Assembly (NCBI GenBank): GCA_020849625.1
Contig: JADLFV010000031.1
Span: forward strand, 1 to 64,000
Length of the DNA: 64,000 nucleotides
Origin: Phycisphaeraceae bacterium
GTDB taxonomy: Bacteria > Planctomycetota > Phycisphaerae > Phycisphaerales > Phycisphaeraceae
Reading direction: 5' to 3'
Each line of letters opens with the position of its first letter. The first letter of the stretch is position 1. The notes beneath the pieces were generated by a model. The model saw only the letters and a program-made list of their open reading frames with translations, did no database searches and was not told the DNA's origin. Below, piece by piece: positions 42,779 to 54,446 of the stretch. The translations under genes were made by a program, and so were the position numbers.

Positions 42779-42967
42779 ATGACAGACACACCCGACCGCC
42801 ACACGCCCGATGCCGATGAACCGCAGTTGGGAACGATCGCTTGCCCGCAGGAGATCGAGCGCCACTTGGAGGCGGCCGCCGCGCGATTCCGCCGCAACAC
42901 GCGGTTGCTCTGCGCCGGCTCGGTGGAGATCGAGCCGTTCGAGTATGGAGAGCGCGATGAGCGTTGA
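42779..42967 (+). CDS. Small hypothetical protein, coupled to the next glycosyltransferase
   Basis: 62 residues from ATG 42779, with AAGGAG 7 bp upstream; ATG 42773 would be too close to it. Helical segment PQEIERHLEAAAARFRRNTR. It ends 10 bp inside the next gene, which suggests translational coupling. No family recognised. Confidence 0.6.
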   Translation: MTDTPDRHTPDADEPQLGTIACPQEIERHLEAAAARFRRNTRLLCAGSVEIEPFEYGERDER

Positions 42968-43868
42968 CCCGCGCCTCAGCGTCATCATGCCGGCCCACAA
43001 TGCCGCGCCCTACATCGCCGAGGCGATCGGGAGCGTGCTGGGTCAGACGCTGCGCGAACTGGAACTGATCGTGATCGATGACGGCTCGACCGATCGCACG
43101 GCCAGGATCGTGAGCGGGATCATGCGTCGCGATGATCGCCTGCGCCTGCTGCGCCTGGAGCATCGCGGCATCGTCAACGTCAACGTCGGCGTTGAAGCCG
43201 CCCGCTGCGACCTGGTGGGGCGCTGCGATGCCGATGACATCAGCCTGCCCACCCGCTTTGAAAAACAGCTTGCATACATGGAAGCGCATCCGGAATGTGC
43301 CGCGGTGGGTTGCTGGCTGCAGCGGACCGATCCGTTTGGTTCACCCACGGGCGAGCAGCATCCGCCCACTGAACATGCTGACATCGACGCGGCACTGTTG
43401 GCGGCGGACGGCTCGGCGATCGTGCAGGGCGCTTCGGTGTATCGCCGCGACGCCCTGCGCCGCTGCGGCGGATGGCGCGATGACTATGGCTGGATCGAAG
43501 ACCTGAACCTGTTCCTGCGCCTGGGTGAGGTCGGCCGACTGGCCAACATCCCCGAGGTGCTCTACCGCTATCGCCGCCACATCGCCAGCGTGTGTGCGAT
43601 CAACTACGAAGCGATGCGATCGCGGATCGAAGCCCTGCTGCGCGAGGTGTATCAGCGGCGCGGCATCGAAGGTGAGCCGGACCTGGCGCGGCTGCGGCCG
43701 GAGCTGACCGCGCAGGAATCCCCGGCCCAGACCATGCGCCACTGGGCCTGCCATGCCATCGAGCAGCACAACGGTGCCATTGCGCGACGGCATGCGTGGG
43801 CGGCCCTGTGCCGTGAGCCGTGGTCGATTCAGTCGTGGAAAGTGCTGCGATGGGCCCTGGCGGCGTGA
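42957..43868 (+). CDS. Glycosyltransferase family 2
   Basis: 303 residues from ATG 42957 (GGAGAG 7 bp upstream). GT-A fold: RLSVIMPAHNAAPYIAEAI at the N-terminus, ELIVIDDGSTDRTA, then the metal-binding DxD as RCDADD, and GGWRDDYGWIEDLNLFLRLG as acceptor region. Transfers a sugar from a nucleotide donor at the cytoplasmic face during glycan assembly. Donor and linkage cannot be read from sequence. Confidence 0.9.
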   Translation: MSVDPRLSVIMPAHNAAPYIAEAIGSVLGQTLRELELIVIDDGSTDRTARIVSGIMRRDDRLRLLRLEHRGIVNVNVGVEAARCDLVGRCDADDISLPTRFEKQLAYMEAHPECAAVGCWLQRTDPFGSPTGEQHPPTEHADIDAALLAADGSAIVQGASVYRRDALRRCGGWRDDYGWIEDLNLFLRLGEVGRLANIPEVLYRYRRHIASVCAINYEAMRSRIEALLREVYQRRGIEGEPDLARLRPELTAQESPAQTMRHWACHAIEQHNGAIARRHAWAALCREPWSIQSWKVLRWALAA

Positions 43869-43903
43869 GAGATTTGGTGGTTTGGCGGTTTGGTGATTGA
43901 AAC

Positions 43904-44665
43904 ATGATTGATTGGATCAAACCCATTTACTGGAACCTGCTGAACCGGCTGCACCCGGCCAACACGGTGCTGTCGCCGCACGATGAATTGGACGCCATCG
44001 CTCAGTGCCTGGGTGACACCGATCGCAGAATCGTGATGGTGGACGGCGGGGCGCACGACGGCGTGGTGGCCCGCAAGTTCGCGCGGAAACTGGGTGATGT
44101 GGAGGTTCACGCCTTCGAGCCCAACACCGATCTGCTGCCGCAACTGCTTGACAACCTGGCCAACGTGCCCGGGTCGATCAATCCGCTGGCCCTGGCCCAG
44201 CGCAGCGGTCCGCTGTCGCTGAATGTCAACGCATCGCCCATGACCAGTTCGATCCTGCCCCGCGGCGCGATGAGCGAGCGTTACTTCAACGAGGTGACGC
44301 GCCCGCTGGAGACGCGCAGCATCGAGGCGGTGTCGCTGGATGATTTCTGCGCGCGGCGCGGCATCGAACACATCGACGTGCTCAAGCTGGACCTGCAGGG
44401 CTACGAAGCGCACGCCCTGCGCGGGGCGAGGCGGATGCTGGCTCGCGGGATCGCCGCGGTGTTCACCGAGATCAGCTTCGGGCAGATCTACCAGGGCGGG
44501 GCCCAGTTCGGCGACATCGAAGCCGTGATGCGCCAGGCCGGCTACGAGTTGCACAACCTCTATCACCTTTCAACGCGCAATGACGACGGACGCCTGATCG
44601 GCGGCGACGCCCTGTACGTGCCGCGCCAGGCAACCGGACAGATTCAACTGCGGAGGGCGGCATGA
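43904..44665 (+). CDS. FkbM-family methyltransferase (1)
   Basis: 253 residues. FkbM layout: MVDGGAHDGVVARKF (motif I, about 45-59), VHAFEPNTDLL, SLDDFCARRGIEHIDVLKLDLQGYE and AVFTEISFGQIY. These enzymes O-methylate sugars in surface glycans. It overlaps the next FkbM gene by 4 bp (ATGA). Confidence 0.9.
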   Translation: MIDWIKPIYWNLLNRLHPANTVLSPHDELDAIAQCLGDTDRRIVMVDGGAHDGVVARKFARKLGDVEVHAFEPNTDLLPQLLDNLANVPGSINPLALAQRSGPLSLNVNASPMTSSILPRGAMSERYFNEVTRPLETRSIEAVSLDDFCARRGIEHIDVLKLDLQGYEAHALRGARRMLARGIAAVFTEISFGQIYQGGAQFGDIEAVMRQAGYELHNLYHLSTRNDDGRLIGGDALYVPRQATGQIQLRRAA

Positions 44666-45456
44666 CGACTTTTTATTCCCAACACGGCGAGGACATCATC
44701 GCGTTGCAGGCCATCGGCAAATCGCGCGGGCCGCGCTATTTCGTGGAGGTCGGCGTGATCGACGGGCGGCGCTTCAGCAACACGCTGGCCCTGGAGCAGC
44801 AGGGCTGGCGCGGGCTGTGCATCGAAGCGCATCCGCGCTTCGTGGACCTGGTGCGACGCAATCGCCCGGGCAGCACGGTGATTCACGCCGCAGCGTCGGC
44901 TCCCGCAACTGGAAGTGGCGGCACGCTGCCGTTCTACGCTGACCCGCGCGGTGATTTGTCCAGCCTGATCGCCCGCGACGAACGGGAATTAAAGCAGCGC
45001 TTCGGCGGTGACTTCCGGGGGCTGGAGCGCATCGAGGTGCCGGTGCGCACCCTGGACGACATGCTGTACGCTGCCGACGCCCCGCGCGGGATGGAGGTGG
45101 TGTCCATCGACGTGGAAGGTGCGGAGCTGTCGGTGCTGGCGGGGTTCAACCTGTCGTACTGGCGGCCGCGCATGCTGATCGTGGAGGCTGACGACGCCAT
45201 GGCGCTGGCCAAGCTGACGTATGCCATGTGCAGCCGCGGCTATCGGCCGGCCCGGCGCGTGGGTGTCAACGCCATATTCTGCCGCAACCGCATCGACGCC
45301 CTGCGCGTGCGCCTGGCCCGCGTGAACCGGAACGTGCTGCACACAGCCAATCCTTTCGACGATTCGCCGCGCGACCTGAACATCGTGCCCAGCGCCTACG
45401 AAACGCGACGGCAGTACGCCGCCCGCTGGCTGCGCCATCTTGGAAAAGCTGCATGA
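44662..45456 (+). CDS. FkbM-family methyltransferase (2)
   Basis: 264 residues. It opens FYSQHGEDIIALQAIG, typical of a second FkbM subfamily, with YFVEVGVIDGRRFSNTL, GLCIEAHPRFVDLVRRNRP and VVSIDVEGAELSVLAGF. Likely sugar O-methylation. Tandem arrangement with the preceding FkbM gene suggests two different methylation sites. Overlaps the next gene by 4 bp. Confidence 0.9.
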   Translation: MTTFYSQHGEDIIALQAIGKSRGPRYFVEVGVIDGRRFSNTLALEQQGWRGLCIEAHPRFVDLVRRNRPGSTVIHAAASAPATGSGGTLPFYADPRGDLSSLIARDERELKQRFGGDFRGLERIEVPVRTLDDMLYAADAPRGMEVVSIDVEGAELSVLAGFNLSYWRPRMLIVEADDAMALAKLTYAMCSRGYRPARRVGVNAIFCRNRIDALRVRLARVNRNVLHTANPFDDSPRDLNIVPSAYETRRQYAARWLRHLGKAA

Positions 45457-46487
45457 CCCCCGGAAGCTCAGCCCATGAAAATGCTTTCGGCGAGGCGTGC
45501 TTCAGCACGCCGGGGATCCCTCACCCCGCGCCCGGAACATTAGACAAGTTGCCGATCACAGCCATCGTGATCTTTCGCAACGAGCGGGAGTTGCTCGATG
45601 GTTGCCTGTGCGCGGTGCGGGCGCTGTGCGACCAGGTGATCGGCGTCGATATGCAGTCGAGCGACGGCTCGCGGCAGGTGGCGATGATCTACGTCGATCT
45701 GCTGCTGGAAGCGCCGCTCTATCCGATCGCCGAGCCGACGCGGGTGGCGGCAGCGAAATTCGCCAGGCACGACTGGATTCTGCTGATCGATCCTGATGAA
45801 CACATCCCCCGGAAGCTGGCGGATCAGATCCGGCAAGTGATGTCGAATGTCGAATGTCGAATGTCGAATGTGAAAAGTGATATCTCGGGCCTTGACACAT
45901 CAGCCATCCGGCATCCGCCATCCGCCATGATCGGGGCCATTCGCCTGCCTTGGTGGTACTACTTCAAGCGAAAGCGTCTGGACGGCACGATCTGGGGCGG
46001 CGGGCGCTCGACCAAGCGCATGCTGGTGCACCGCCGGCGATGCAACCTGCTGCCTTACTGCAACCGCATCGTTGAATTGAAAGATGGATACACGGAAATC
46101 ACCATTGAGCACGACACTTCCGGGGGTGGCGAAAACCACATCCGCCATTACTGGTGCGATTCCTATCGCAAACTGCTGCGGCGGCACCTGACCCGTTACT
46201 GCCACACCGAGGCGGCCGCCCAGGTTGCCAACGGCCAGCGCTTCAGTTTCAGTTACGGGCTCATCCATCCACTGCGCGAGCTGTATCGCTGCCTGCGCCA
46301 TTACGACGGCTGGCGGCTGGGCGTGCGCGGCTGGTTGCTCAGCGGCATCTATTTCCTGTACGTCCTGGCATCAAGCTGGCTCGTGCTGGCCTATCAGCGC
46401 AAGGGGCACACGGCGGAGGACTCGAAAGGCGCGGTCCCTACGCTCAAACAGATTCACCTCCAGGACGAATGGAGAAAAGCGGCATGA
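45453..46487 (+). CDS. Glycosyltransferase family 2 (WaaE/KdtX-like) with repeat-encoded inserts
   Basis: 344 residues from ATG 45453. The conserved core starts ITAIVIFRNERELLDGCL, with VIGVDMQSSDGS and WILLIDPDEHIPRKL (aspartates of the metal site), and a late GLIHPLRELYRCL and a C-terminal membrane helix. The first 30 residues (GEACFSTPGIPHPAPG) come from a palindromic repeat and residues about 128-160 (SNVECRMSNVKSDI...) from heptads; both are in frame. Probably active if these loops are surface exposed. Confidence 0.82.
   Translation: MTPGSSAHENAFGEACFSTPGIPHPAPGTLDKLPITAIVIFRNERELLDGCLCAVRALCDQVIGVDMQSSDGSRQVAMIYVDLLLEAPLYPIAEPTRVAAAKFARHDWILLIDPDEHIPRKLADQIRQVMSNVECRMSNVKSDISGLDTSAIRHPPSAMIGAIRLPWWYYFKRKRLDGTIWGGGRSTKRMLVHRRRCNLLPYCNRIVELKDGYTEITIEHDTSGGGENHIRHYWCDSYRKLLRRHLTRYCHTEAAAQVANGQRFSFSYGLIHPLRELYRCLRHYDGWRLGVRGWLLSGIYFLYVLASSWLVLAYQRKGHTAEDSKGAVPTLKQIHLQDEWRKAA
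45489..45515. repeat. GAGGCGTGCTTCAGCACGCC palindrome, copy 3
   Basis: GGCGAGGCGTGCTTCAGCACGCC hairpin inside the glycosyltransferase gene. Same family as in parB and terminase. One CCCCCGGAAG motif precedes it at 45457. Confidence 0.85.
45836..45930. repeat. Heptad repeat inside glycosyltransferase, units GAATGTC and ATCCGCC
   Basis: GAATGTC x4, spacer, then ATCCGGC/ATCCGCC x3. The two arms do not pair with each other, unlike other elements, as if two half-elements were joined. In frame. Confidence 0.85.
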
Positions 46488-48112
46488 ACTGGCCACGCAT
46501 CAGCGTCATCACGCCCAGCTTCAACCAGGCCCCGTTCCTGGAAGCGACCATCCGCAGCGTGCTGGAGCAGGACTATCCCAATCTCCAGTTCGGCGTGGTC
46601 GATGGCAACTCCACGGATGGCTCGATCGAGATCATCGAGCGATACCGGGATCGGTTGGACTTCGCCATCATCGAGCCGGACCGCGGTCAGGTCGATGCCC
46701 TGAACAAGGGATTGCAGCGGGCCGACGGCGAGATCGTCTGTTTTCTCAACAGCGATGACACGTTCACTCCCGGCGCTTTGTTCGCTGTTGGCGAATACTT
46801 CCGCGACAATCCGCAGGATGATTGGGTGATGGGCCATTGCGTGTTCATCGATGCCGAGGGCCGGCAGGTGGTCGATGCCGAATGGGGCGGCGACACGATG
46901 ATCGTCACGCCGATCGACGGATTGGCTCATGCCCTGCTGCGCGACAAAGCGTTCGTCATGCCGCAGCCGAGCATTTTCTGGAAGCGGCACATGCTGGAAA
47001 AGCACGGGCTTTTCGATGAGCAACTGGAATACACCTTCGACTATGAGATGTGGTGCCGGTATCTGGCGGCTGGTTACCGCGTGAAGATCATTGATCGCGT
47101 GCTCTCGAACTATCGCCTGCACGATCAGAGCAAGACCTGCGCCCTGCGCCACAAGCAGTTGCGCGACCACATCGAAACCGAGCGACGATACGCCCGCCAT
47201 CTGACGCTGGCGCAGCGCATCCGGCTGTACCGCGGAATCGGTTACCGGCAGCGGCAACTGGCGGTGATGCGGGGCGAAGCGCGCAAGCAACTGTTGCGCC
47301 GGCCGTGGTGGCTGCTCAGCCGACAGGTGCGGGAGGCAGTGCTGACGGGCGCGGCGGAGAAGAAAGACAAAACAGCCCAGACGCGGACGTGGGACCATGT
47401 GTACGAGCATCCCGATGCCCGCTTAACGGCTGACCGCCTGCAGCGCGAGCGCGGCCGCCAGCGCTGGCGCACGTTGCGCCATTACCTGAAGCAGCAGTAC
47501 GGCACCCGCACGCTGCGCTGCGTCGAACTTGGCTGCGGTGAGGGCGACCTGTCGGTGCTGCTGTCCCAGCAGGGTCACGAGGTGACGCTGGTGGATTTCT
47601 CCGAGGCGGCGCTGAACGCAGCGAGGCGGCGCTTCGAGGCGCTGGGGCTACGGGCGCAGTTCGTGCAGGCGGACCTGTTCGTATATGCAACGGAGCATCG
47701 CGGGCAGTTCGACCTGTCGGTGTCGCTGGGCGTGGCGGAACACTTCAGCGGCGCCATGCGCGATCGGATCATCGAGGCGCACGCGCAGGTGTTACGCGAA
47801 GGTGGCGCGGCTTTCATCAGCGTGCCCAACAGGCATTGTCTGCCGTATCGGCTGTGGAAGCTGTACCTGGAAGCGAGGCAGATGTGGCCGTATGGGTATG
47901 AAGGCCCGTTCTCTCCGCGCGAGTTGAAACACGCGGCCGAGCGCAGCGGTTTGACGCGCTGCCTGACCTACAACAGCGGCTTCGCGGCGGCGGTCGATGG
48001 CTGTCTGCTGCTACCGATGACCGGCCGGCGACGCGGCTGGGGCGACGGCCCGGCGGTGCTCAACAAGCTGGGCGGATGGGAAGTGAACCTGATCGGGCGA
48101 AGGGCGGCGTGA
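46484..48112 (+). CDS. Fused glycosyltransferase (GT2) - SAM methyltransferase
   Basis: 542 residues from ATG 46484 (4-bp overlap with the preceding gene). The N-terminal GT2 half (about 1-290) has RISVITPSFNQAPFLEATI, FGVVDGNSTDGSIEI, LNSDD as the metal motif and YTFDYEMWCRYL. The C-terminal half (about 300-542) is a class I methyltransferase with CVELGCGEGDLSVLLS, VTLVDFSEAALNAA and LSVSLGVAEHF. A sugar may be transferred and then methylated by one polypeptide. Confidence 0.88.
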   Translation: MNWPRISVITPSFNQAPFLEATIRSVLEQDYPNLQFGVVDGNSTDGSIEIIERYRDRLDFAIIEPDRGQVDALNKGLQRADGEIVCFLNSDDTFTPGALFAVGEYFRDNPQDDWVMGHCVFIDAEGRQVVDAEWGGDTMIVTPIDGLAHALLRDKAFVMPQPSIFWKRHMLEKHGLFDEQLEYTFDYEMWCRYLAAGYRVKIIDRVLSNYRLHDQSKTCALRHKQLRDHIETERRYARHLTLAQRIRLYRGIGYRQRQLAVMRGEARKQLLRRPWWLLSRQVREAVLTGAAEKKDKTAQTRTWDHVYEHPDARLTADRLQRERGRQRWRTLRHYLKQQYGTRTLRCVELGCGEGDLSVLLSQQGHEVTLVDFSEAALNAARRRFEALGLRAQFVQADLFVYATEHRGQFDLSVSLGVAEHFSGAMRDRIIEAHAQVLREGGAAFISVPNRHCLPYRLWKLYLEARQMWPYGYEGPFSPRELKHAAERSGLTRCLTYNSGFAAAVDGCLLLPMTGRRRGWGDGPAVLNKLGGWEVNLIGRRAA

Positions 48113-48212
48113 GGATCGGGTATCGGGTGTCGGGTATCGGGTATCGGGTCAAGGCAGCCGATAATCGCGTGGTTTGCGATACCCGAATCCCGATACCCGA
48201 TACCCGACTTAA
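48113..48212. repeat. Heptad hairpin repeat, unit GGGTATC
   Basis: GGGTATC/GGGTGTC units x5, spacer, then complementary GATACCC units x3. Between GT-MT fusion and last GT2 gene. Same unit as inside leuS (59957). Confidence 0.9.
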
Positions 48213-48366
48213 CGATCGTGACGATTTTTCCGTCTGTGAGGTTAAGTCGCGCCCTGAGCGTGTCGATGGCCGGGATACGGTGGATGCGACTTCAGCGGCC
48301 GACCGACGGCGGCTGAAGCCACCTCCGCCAAATGGCCGCCGGGTCGAACACTCAGGGAGCATTGAC

Positions 48367-49287
48367 ATGTCCAGTTCGCCTCGTATCAGCGTGATCATCC
48401 CCAGTCTTAATCAATGTCGTTACCTGGAGCGGGCCATCTGCTCGGTGCTGGATCAGGGTTATGACAACCTGGAGCTGATCGTCATCGACGGCGACTCGCA
48501 GGACGACAGCACGGACATCATCGCCCGCTACGACAACGACATCACCTACTGGCACAGCGAGATGGACAACGGCCCGGCCGATGCCATCAACAGCGGATTA
48601 GCGCGAGCCACCGGCGACATCATCGGCATCCTGCACGCGGATGACCTGTATCTTCCGGGGGCCCTTGACGCGGCAGCCGACGCCATGCACCGGCGGGGCA
48701 AGGCGGAATGGATCGTGTCGCACGTGCTGCGCATCGACGCGGACGATCAACACCTCGGCCAGCAAAGCGCCTCGGCCCCGGATGCGGAGCACTGGCACCT
48801 TTTCCTGTCGCAGGAGCAGGGTGTGCTGCCGCTGTCAGCTTCGTTCTATCAACGACGGCTGTTCGATCGCTTCGGCGGGTTCGACGCCACGCTGCACTAC
48901 GCATACGACTTCGACTTCCACGCACGCCTGCTTTACAAGGGCCATCAGCCGCAGGTGCTGGAGTTGATCCTGGCTGCCCAGCGCGAGCACGGTGAAAGCC
49001 GTTGCGCCCGGTCGGTGGTGGCCATGGGCGTCGAGCAGGTGGACACAGCCCTGAAGCACGGGGAGAACCTGGAAATGCGCCATCGCTTCGCCCTGTGGCA
49101 GAGCTGCGATGAGAAGCGGCGGATCTACACCATCGCGGCCGCGGAGATGCCGCGCAGCGATCACCGTAAATACCTGTGGCAGAAACTGCTGCGTCACCCC
49201 TGGTGGCTGGCCAGCTCGCGCTATCGCGAATCGCTGCTGCGCGGCGTGCTCGAGCCGATCCAGTTGCCGCAGCGCAAAGCGGCCTGA
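48367..49287 (+). CDS. Glycosyltransferase family 2
   Basis: 306 residues from ATG 48367 (GGGAG upstream). RISVIIPSLNQCRYLERAI, ELIVIDGDSQDDSTDII, and GILHADDLYLPGAL with the DD metal motif. Its C-terminus RHPWWLASSRYRESLL resembles that of the preceding fusion's GT half (LRRPWWLLSRQVREAVL), suggesting duplication. Last gene of the polysaccharide operon. Confidence 0.9.
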   Translation: MSSSPRISVIIPSLNQCRYLERAICSVLDQGYDNLELIVIDGDSQDDSTDIIARYDNDITYWHSEMDNGPADAINSGLARATGDIIGILHADDLYLPGALDAAADAMHRRGKAEWIVSHVLRIDADDQHLGQQSASAPDAEHWHLFLSQEQGVLPLSASFYQRRLFDRFGGFDATLHYAYDFDFHARLLYKGHQPQVLELILAAQREHGESRCARSVVAMGVEQVDTALKHGENLEMRHRFALWQSCDEKRRIYTIAAAEMPRSDHRKYLWQKLLRHPWWLASSRYRESLLRGVLEPIQLPQRKAA

Positions 49288-49357
49288 CCGCGCTGCCACC
49301 ATCCTGCAAACAACGGGCGCGGCGGTCGGGGAAAAGAAAAAAACGTATCCGTATGAT

Positions 49358-50398
49358 TCAATACGTGGTGCGCTTGGATTTCAGCAGTTCCTTCACGTGC
49401 CTCATGCGTGCTTCGGCCTGGGGCAGGTTGGGGTCCTGCTCCAGCCGCTGCAATTCGCGCTGCAGGACCGCGTCGGCCTCTTCATAGCGCCCAAGCTTGA
49501 TCAGCAGATGGGCGTGCTGGCAGACGGTGTGCGCGTCGAGCAGGCGCGGGTGCTGCTGCATGTACTCGTAGATGGCCAAAGCCTGATCGTCGAGGCCGCT
49601 GACCTGCTCGTAGTAGTGGGCGTTGAGTTCAAACTGGTAACCGAGCCAGGGCGTGTAATGCTTCAGCAGCAGGTTGGAGCCGAACACGCATAACGTGGCA
49701 AGTCCAGCCGCGATCAAGGCGCGGCGGCCCGGGCCCAGCGGCCAGCCGCGCAGGGCGCGATGCCTCGTCAGCGTTTCCAGTCCCAGCAGCATGGCGCAGA
49801 TGGCGATGGCCAGTTCGCCGACCTCGGTCAATTTGGTCATGCGCAGGTCCACGCAGATCAGCACCGCGCCCGGAATCAGCCAGAACCAGCTCAAGGAGCC
49901 GGCCAGCGGCACGCCCCACCGCCGCACCCGCAAACGCCAGCGCACCGGGCTGAACGAGATAGACAGCCAGGCGAGCATCACCGCACCCAAGGTCTGGTGC
50001 ACGATGTGATTCTCCACGAAGTTGTGCAGCGTCAACTCGCCCTGGAGGTTGTGCTGCTCGAACACGGGCGGCGGCGTGTAGCCCAGCAGGCGCTGGCCCC
50101 AGCTCAACTCCTCCATGCCGGCGGCGAACCCGCCCAGAGCGAACAGCGCCAGCACGATCCGTTTGCGTCGCGCCCCCGCCCCCGGAATTCCCGGCAGCAC
50201 GGCCGCGATGGCGAACAGCAACGCCGCCAGGCACATGGCGATGGCCGTGGCGTTTTCACCGACGTGGTCTTCGCCGGTCAGATAGGAATAAGCAACCGGA
50301 TCACGAAAATACAACAGCAACACCGCGCCCAGCAGGCCGCAGGCCAGGATCGGGTATGTCCACTTTTCCGCGGTTGCGTAGCCGGGCATGGGTCCCAT
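49358..50398 (-). CDS. Polytopic membrane protein with C-terminal TPR-like region
   Basis: 346 residues from ATG 50398. About seven membrane helices (starting YPILACGLLGAVLLLYF) enclose EELSWGQRLLGYTPP, a motif I associate with uncharacterised planctomycete and cyanobacterial membrane proteins, and a conserved HNFVENHIVH stretch. The C-terminal ~90 residues are helical and TPR-like (QALAIYEYMQQHPRLLDAH, LLIKLGRYEEADAVLQREL). Function unknown; it lies convergent with the polysaccharide operon and may relate to envelope assembly. Confidence 0.7.
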   Translation of the reverse strand: MGPMPGYATAEKWTYPILACGLLGAVLLLYFRDPVAYSYLTGEDHVGENATAIAMCLAALLFAIAAVLPGIPGAGARRKRIVLALFALGGFAAGMEELSWGQRLLGYTPPPVFEQHNLQGELTLHNFVENHIVHQTLGAVMLAWLSISFSPVRWRLRVRRWGVPLAGSLSWFWLIPGAVLICVDLRMTKLTEVGELAIAICAMLLGLETLTRHRALRGWPLGPGRRALIAAGLATLCVFGSNLLLKHYTPWLGYQFELNAHYYEQVSGLDDQALAIYEYMQQHPRLLDAHTVCQHAHLLIKLGRYEEADAVLQRELQRLEQDPNLPQAEARMRHVKELLKSKRTTY

Positions 50399-50449
50399 TA
50401 TCGTCAAAAAGCGGTTAATGATGTGAGGGCGTGCGGGGACGATAACCAA

Positions 50450-50569
50450 AAAATGCGATGAGGGACACGCGGGCTCGGGTGATGGCTCGGCCCACGGACA
50501 GCAGTCCGTGTGCTTTGGTCGTCACGGGGATCCGTTTCGACACTTCCGGGGGCGGGGCACTTCCGGGGA
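50450..50569. other. Gap downstream of rpoD
   Basis: Contains a CACGGACAGCAGTCCGTG hairpin (around 50493-50510), one exact CTTCCGGGGG (50543) and one variant (50560) 17 bp apart. The hairpin may help terminate the dnaG-rpoD mRNA. Confidence 0.45.
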
Positions 50570-52486
<1,917 letters not shown>

Positions 52487-52509
52487 ATACGCCGCACTTG
52501 ATTTCCCTT

Positions 52510-54441
52510 TTAACTTTCCTCCGGCGACACGCGGGCAATGCGGCCGGGCGACAACTGCCGACCGCGCTGCGCGACGTACTGTCGCAGGTCCTGTTCACTG
52601 TCACGCATCGCCTGGCGCTGGCGGCGCAACTGCACTTCCGCGTGGTGGTCCAGCAGGGCTGCGCAGGCTGACTGCCACAACCGCTCCAACTGCTGCGGTT
52701 GATGATCGGCGGTGATCTGCTCGACCTCGGCTTCGGCGCTGGTCAACAGGTCGCACAGGTCCTGGCGATCCAACTCCGCCAGATCGCGGCTGAGGCGATG
52801 CACGCTCACGTCCTGTCCCTCCGCCAGATGGTCGGCGACCACCTGGAACAACGCCGCGCCCGCCCTGCTGACGAAGACCTGCGCGGTCACCGTCTCGTCG
52901 AAGGGCCGGCCGTCGGCCAACGGGCGGTCAAACAGTTTCGGGTCGCGCACCAGCGCGCCGATCACCTGCCGTTCCGCCAACTCCAATGCTCTAAGTTTAC
53001 GCCCGCTTACGGCCGGGGCCACGTCATTTTGACCCCAATTTTCGCTTGCCATCGGCGATTCCGGGGGGAGGGGCACATCCTGCTCAGCCGACTGGCGGCG
53101 GCCGGCAGCCCGGTCGTGCTGTTTGAGAAGCTGGTGAACCTGCTCGCCGGGAACTTTCAGCAGTTCGCCCAACCGTTGCACCACGAACGCCCGCCGAACA
53201 GCCCCCGCCCGGCTCAGGCCCAGTTGCGCCACCAGGGCCAGATAATCTTCCATCACCCGCTGGCGGCCGGTCACCGTGTCGGCTGCTTCCAGCTTTCGCC
53301 GCACCTGTTCGAGCTGGTAATCCAGGGCATCCTGGGACTTGGCCACCGCCTCGCGCCACAGGTCCACGCCGTCGTCGCGCCGCATCAGGTCGAAGGGGTC
53401 GGTCTTCGTTCCGGGCTCCGAGGGCAGGCGGGCGATCGACACGTCCAGGTCGCCGGTCAGGAACAGTTCCACCGCGCGATCCGCCGCTTTGTCTCCAGCG
53501 GCATCGGCGTCGAAGATCAGCACCACCTTGTCAGCGAAGCGGCGAAGCTCCGCCACGTGCTGGCGGGTCAGGGCGGTGCCCAGCGTGGCGACCACGTTCT
53601 TCTCCCCGCGCTGATGGCAGGCGATCACGTCAGTGTAGCCCTCGACCACCACCGCCACCCGGGCGTCGATGATGGCTTTCTTGGCCAGGTGCAATCCGTA
53701 GAGCGTGGCGGACTTGTTGAACAGGGCGTGCTCGGGGCTGTTGAGATACTTCGGCTCATCCTCCTCGCGCAGCTTGCGCCCGCCGAAGGCGATCGGGCGA
53801 CCCAGCGAATCGAAGATGGGGAAGATCAGGCGGTGGCGCAGGCGGTCGTAATGCGACCCGTCATTGCGCGGACTGACCAGGCCGGCCAGTTCAAAACCGC
53901 GGCGGTCCCAGTTTTTCGACTGGATCATCTGCACCAGGCCGTCCCAGCGATCGGGGGCGTAGCCGATCTGGAACAGCGTCTGCATTTCATTGGAAATCCC
54001 GCGGTTTTCCAGGTATTGGCGTGCGATCTGGCCGTGCTCGGCGTGCCGGAGCATGACGCGAAAAAACTCCAAGGCCAGCCCGCTGGCCGTCGCGATGCGC
54101 TTGCGCTGCGAGACCGATTCGCCCTCCGCCTGCTGGCCTCCGCCCTCTGCTTTCGGAATCTCGATGCCCGCGCGGTCCGCCAGGTGACGCAGGGCTTCGG
54201 GGAAGCTCATCTTGTGATAGTTCATCACGAAGCTGAAGCAGTCGCCCCCGGCCCCGCAGGAAAAGCACTTGTAAATCTGCTTGCTGGGTGAGACATTCAA
54301 CGAAGGCGTCTTGTCATCGTGAAACGGGCACAGCCCCACGCGCTCGCGGCCCTTGGCGCGAAGCGCAATCTGCTCGCCGATCAGGCGCACGATGTCGGTC
54401 GCCTGCTGCACGCGGTCCTTGATGTCATCGCGGATAGGCAT
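52510..54441 (-). CDS. dnaG: DNA primase
   Basis: 643 residues from ATG 54441 ([11 protein letters not shown]); the upstream part of the frame overlaps a heptad repeat. Zinc-binding domain has [10 protein letters not shown] and [11 protein letters not shown] (CHC2 finger). TOPRIM core has [23 protein letters not shown] and [11 protein letters not shown]. The C-terminal helicase-interaction domain follows. It makes RNA primers at the replication fork. Operon with rpoD. Confidence 0.97.
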   Translation of the reverse strand: MPIRDDIKDRVQQATDIVRLIGEQIALRAKGRERVGLCPFHDDKTPSLNVSPSKQIYKCFSCGAGGDCFSFVMNYHKMSFPEALRHLADRAGIEIPKAEGGGQQAEGESVSQRKRIATASGLALEFFRVMLRHAEHGQIARQYLENRGISNEMQTLFQIGYAPDRWDGLVQMIQSKNWDRRGFELAGLVSPRNDGSHYDRLRHRLIFPIFDSLGRPIAFGGRKLREEDEPKYLNSPEHALFNKSATLYGLHLAKKAIIDARVAVVVEGYTDVIACHQRGEKNVVATLGTALTRQHVAELRRFADKVVLIFDADAAGDKAADRAVELFLTGDLDVSIARLPSEPGTKTDPFDLMRRDDGVDLWREAVAKSQDALDYQLEQVRRKLEAADTVTGRQRVMEDYLALVAQLGLSRAGAVRRAFVVQRLGELLKVPGEQVHQLLKQHDRAAGRRQSAEQDVPLPPESPMASENWGQNDVAPAVSGRKLRALELAERQVIGALVRDPKLFDRPLADGRPFDETVTAQVFVSRAGAALFQVVADHLAEGQDVSVHRLSRDLAELDRQDLCDLLTSAEAEVEQITADHQPQQLERLWQSACAALLDHHAEVQLRRQRQAMRDSEQDLRQYVAQRGRQLSPGRIARVSPEES

Positions 54442-54446
54442 GGGTG

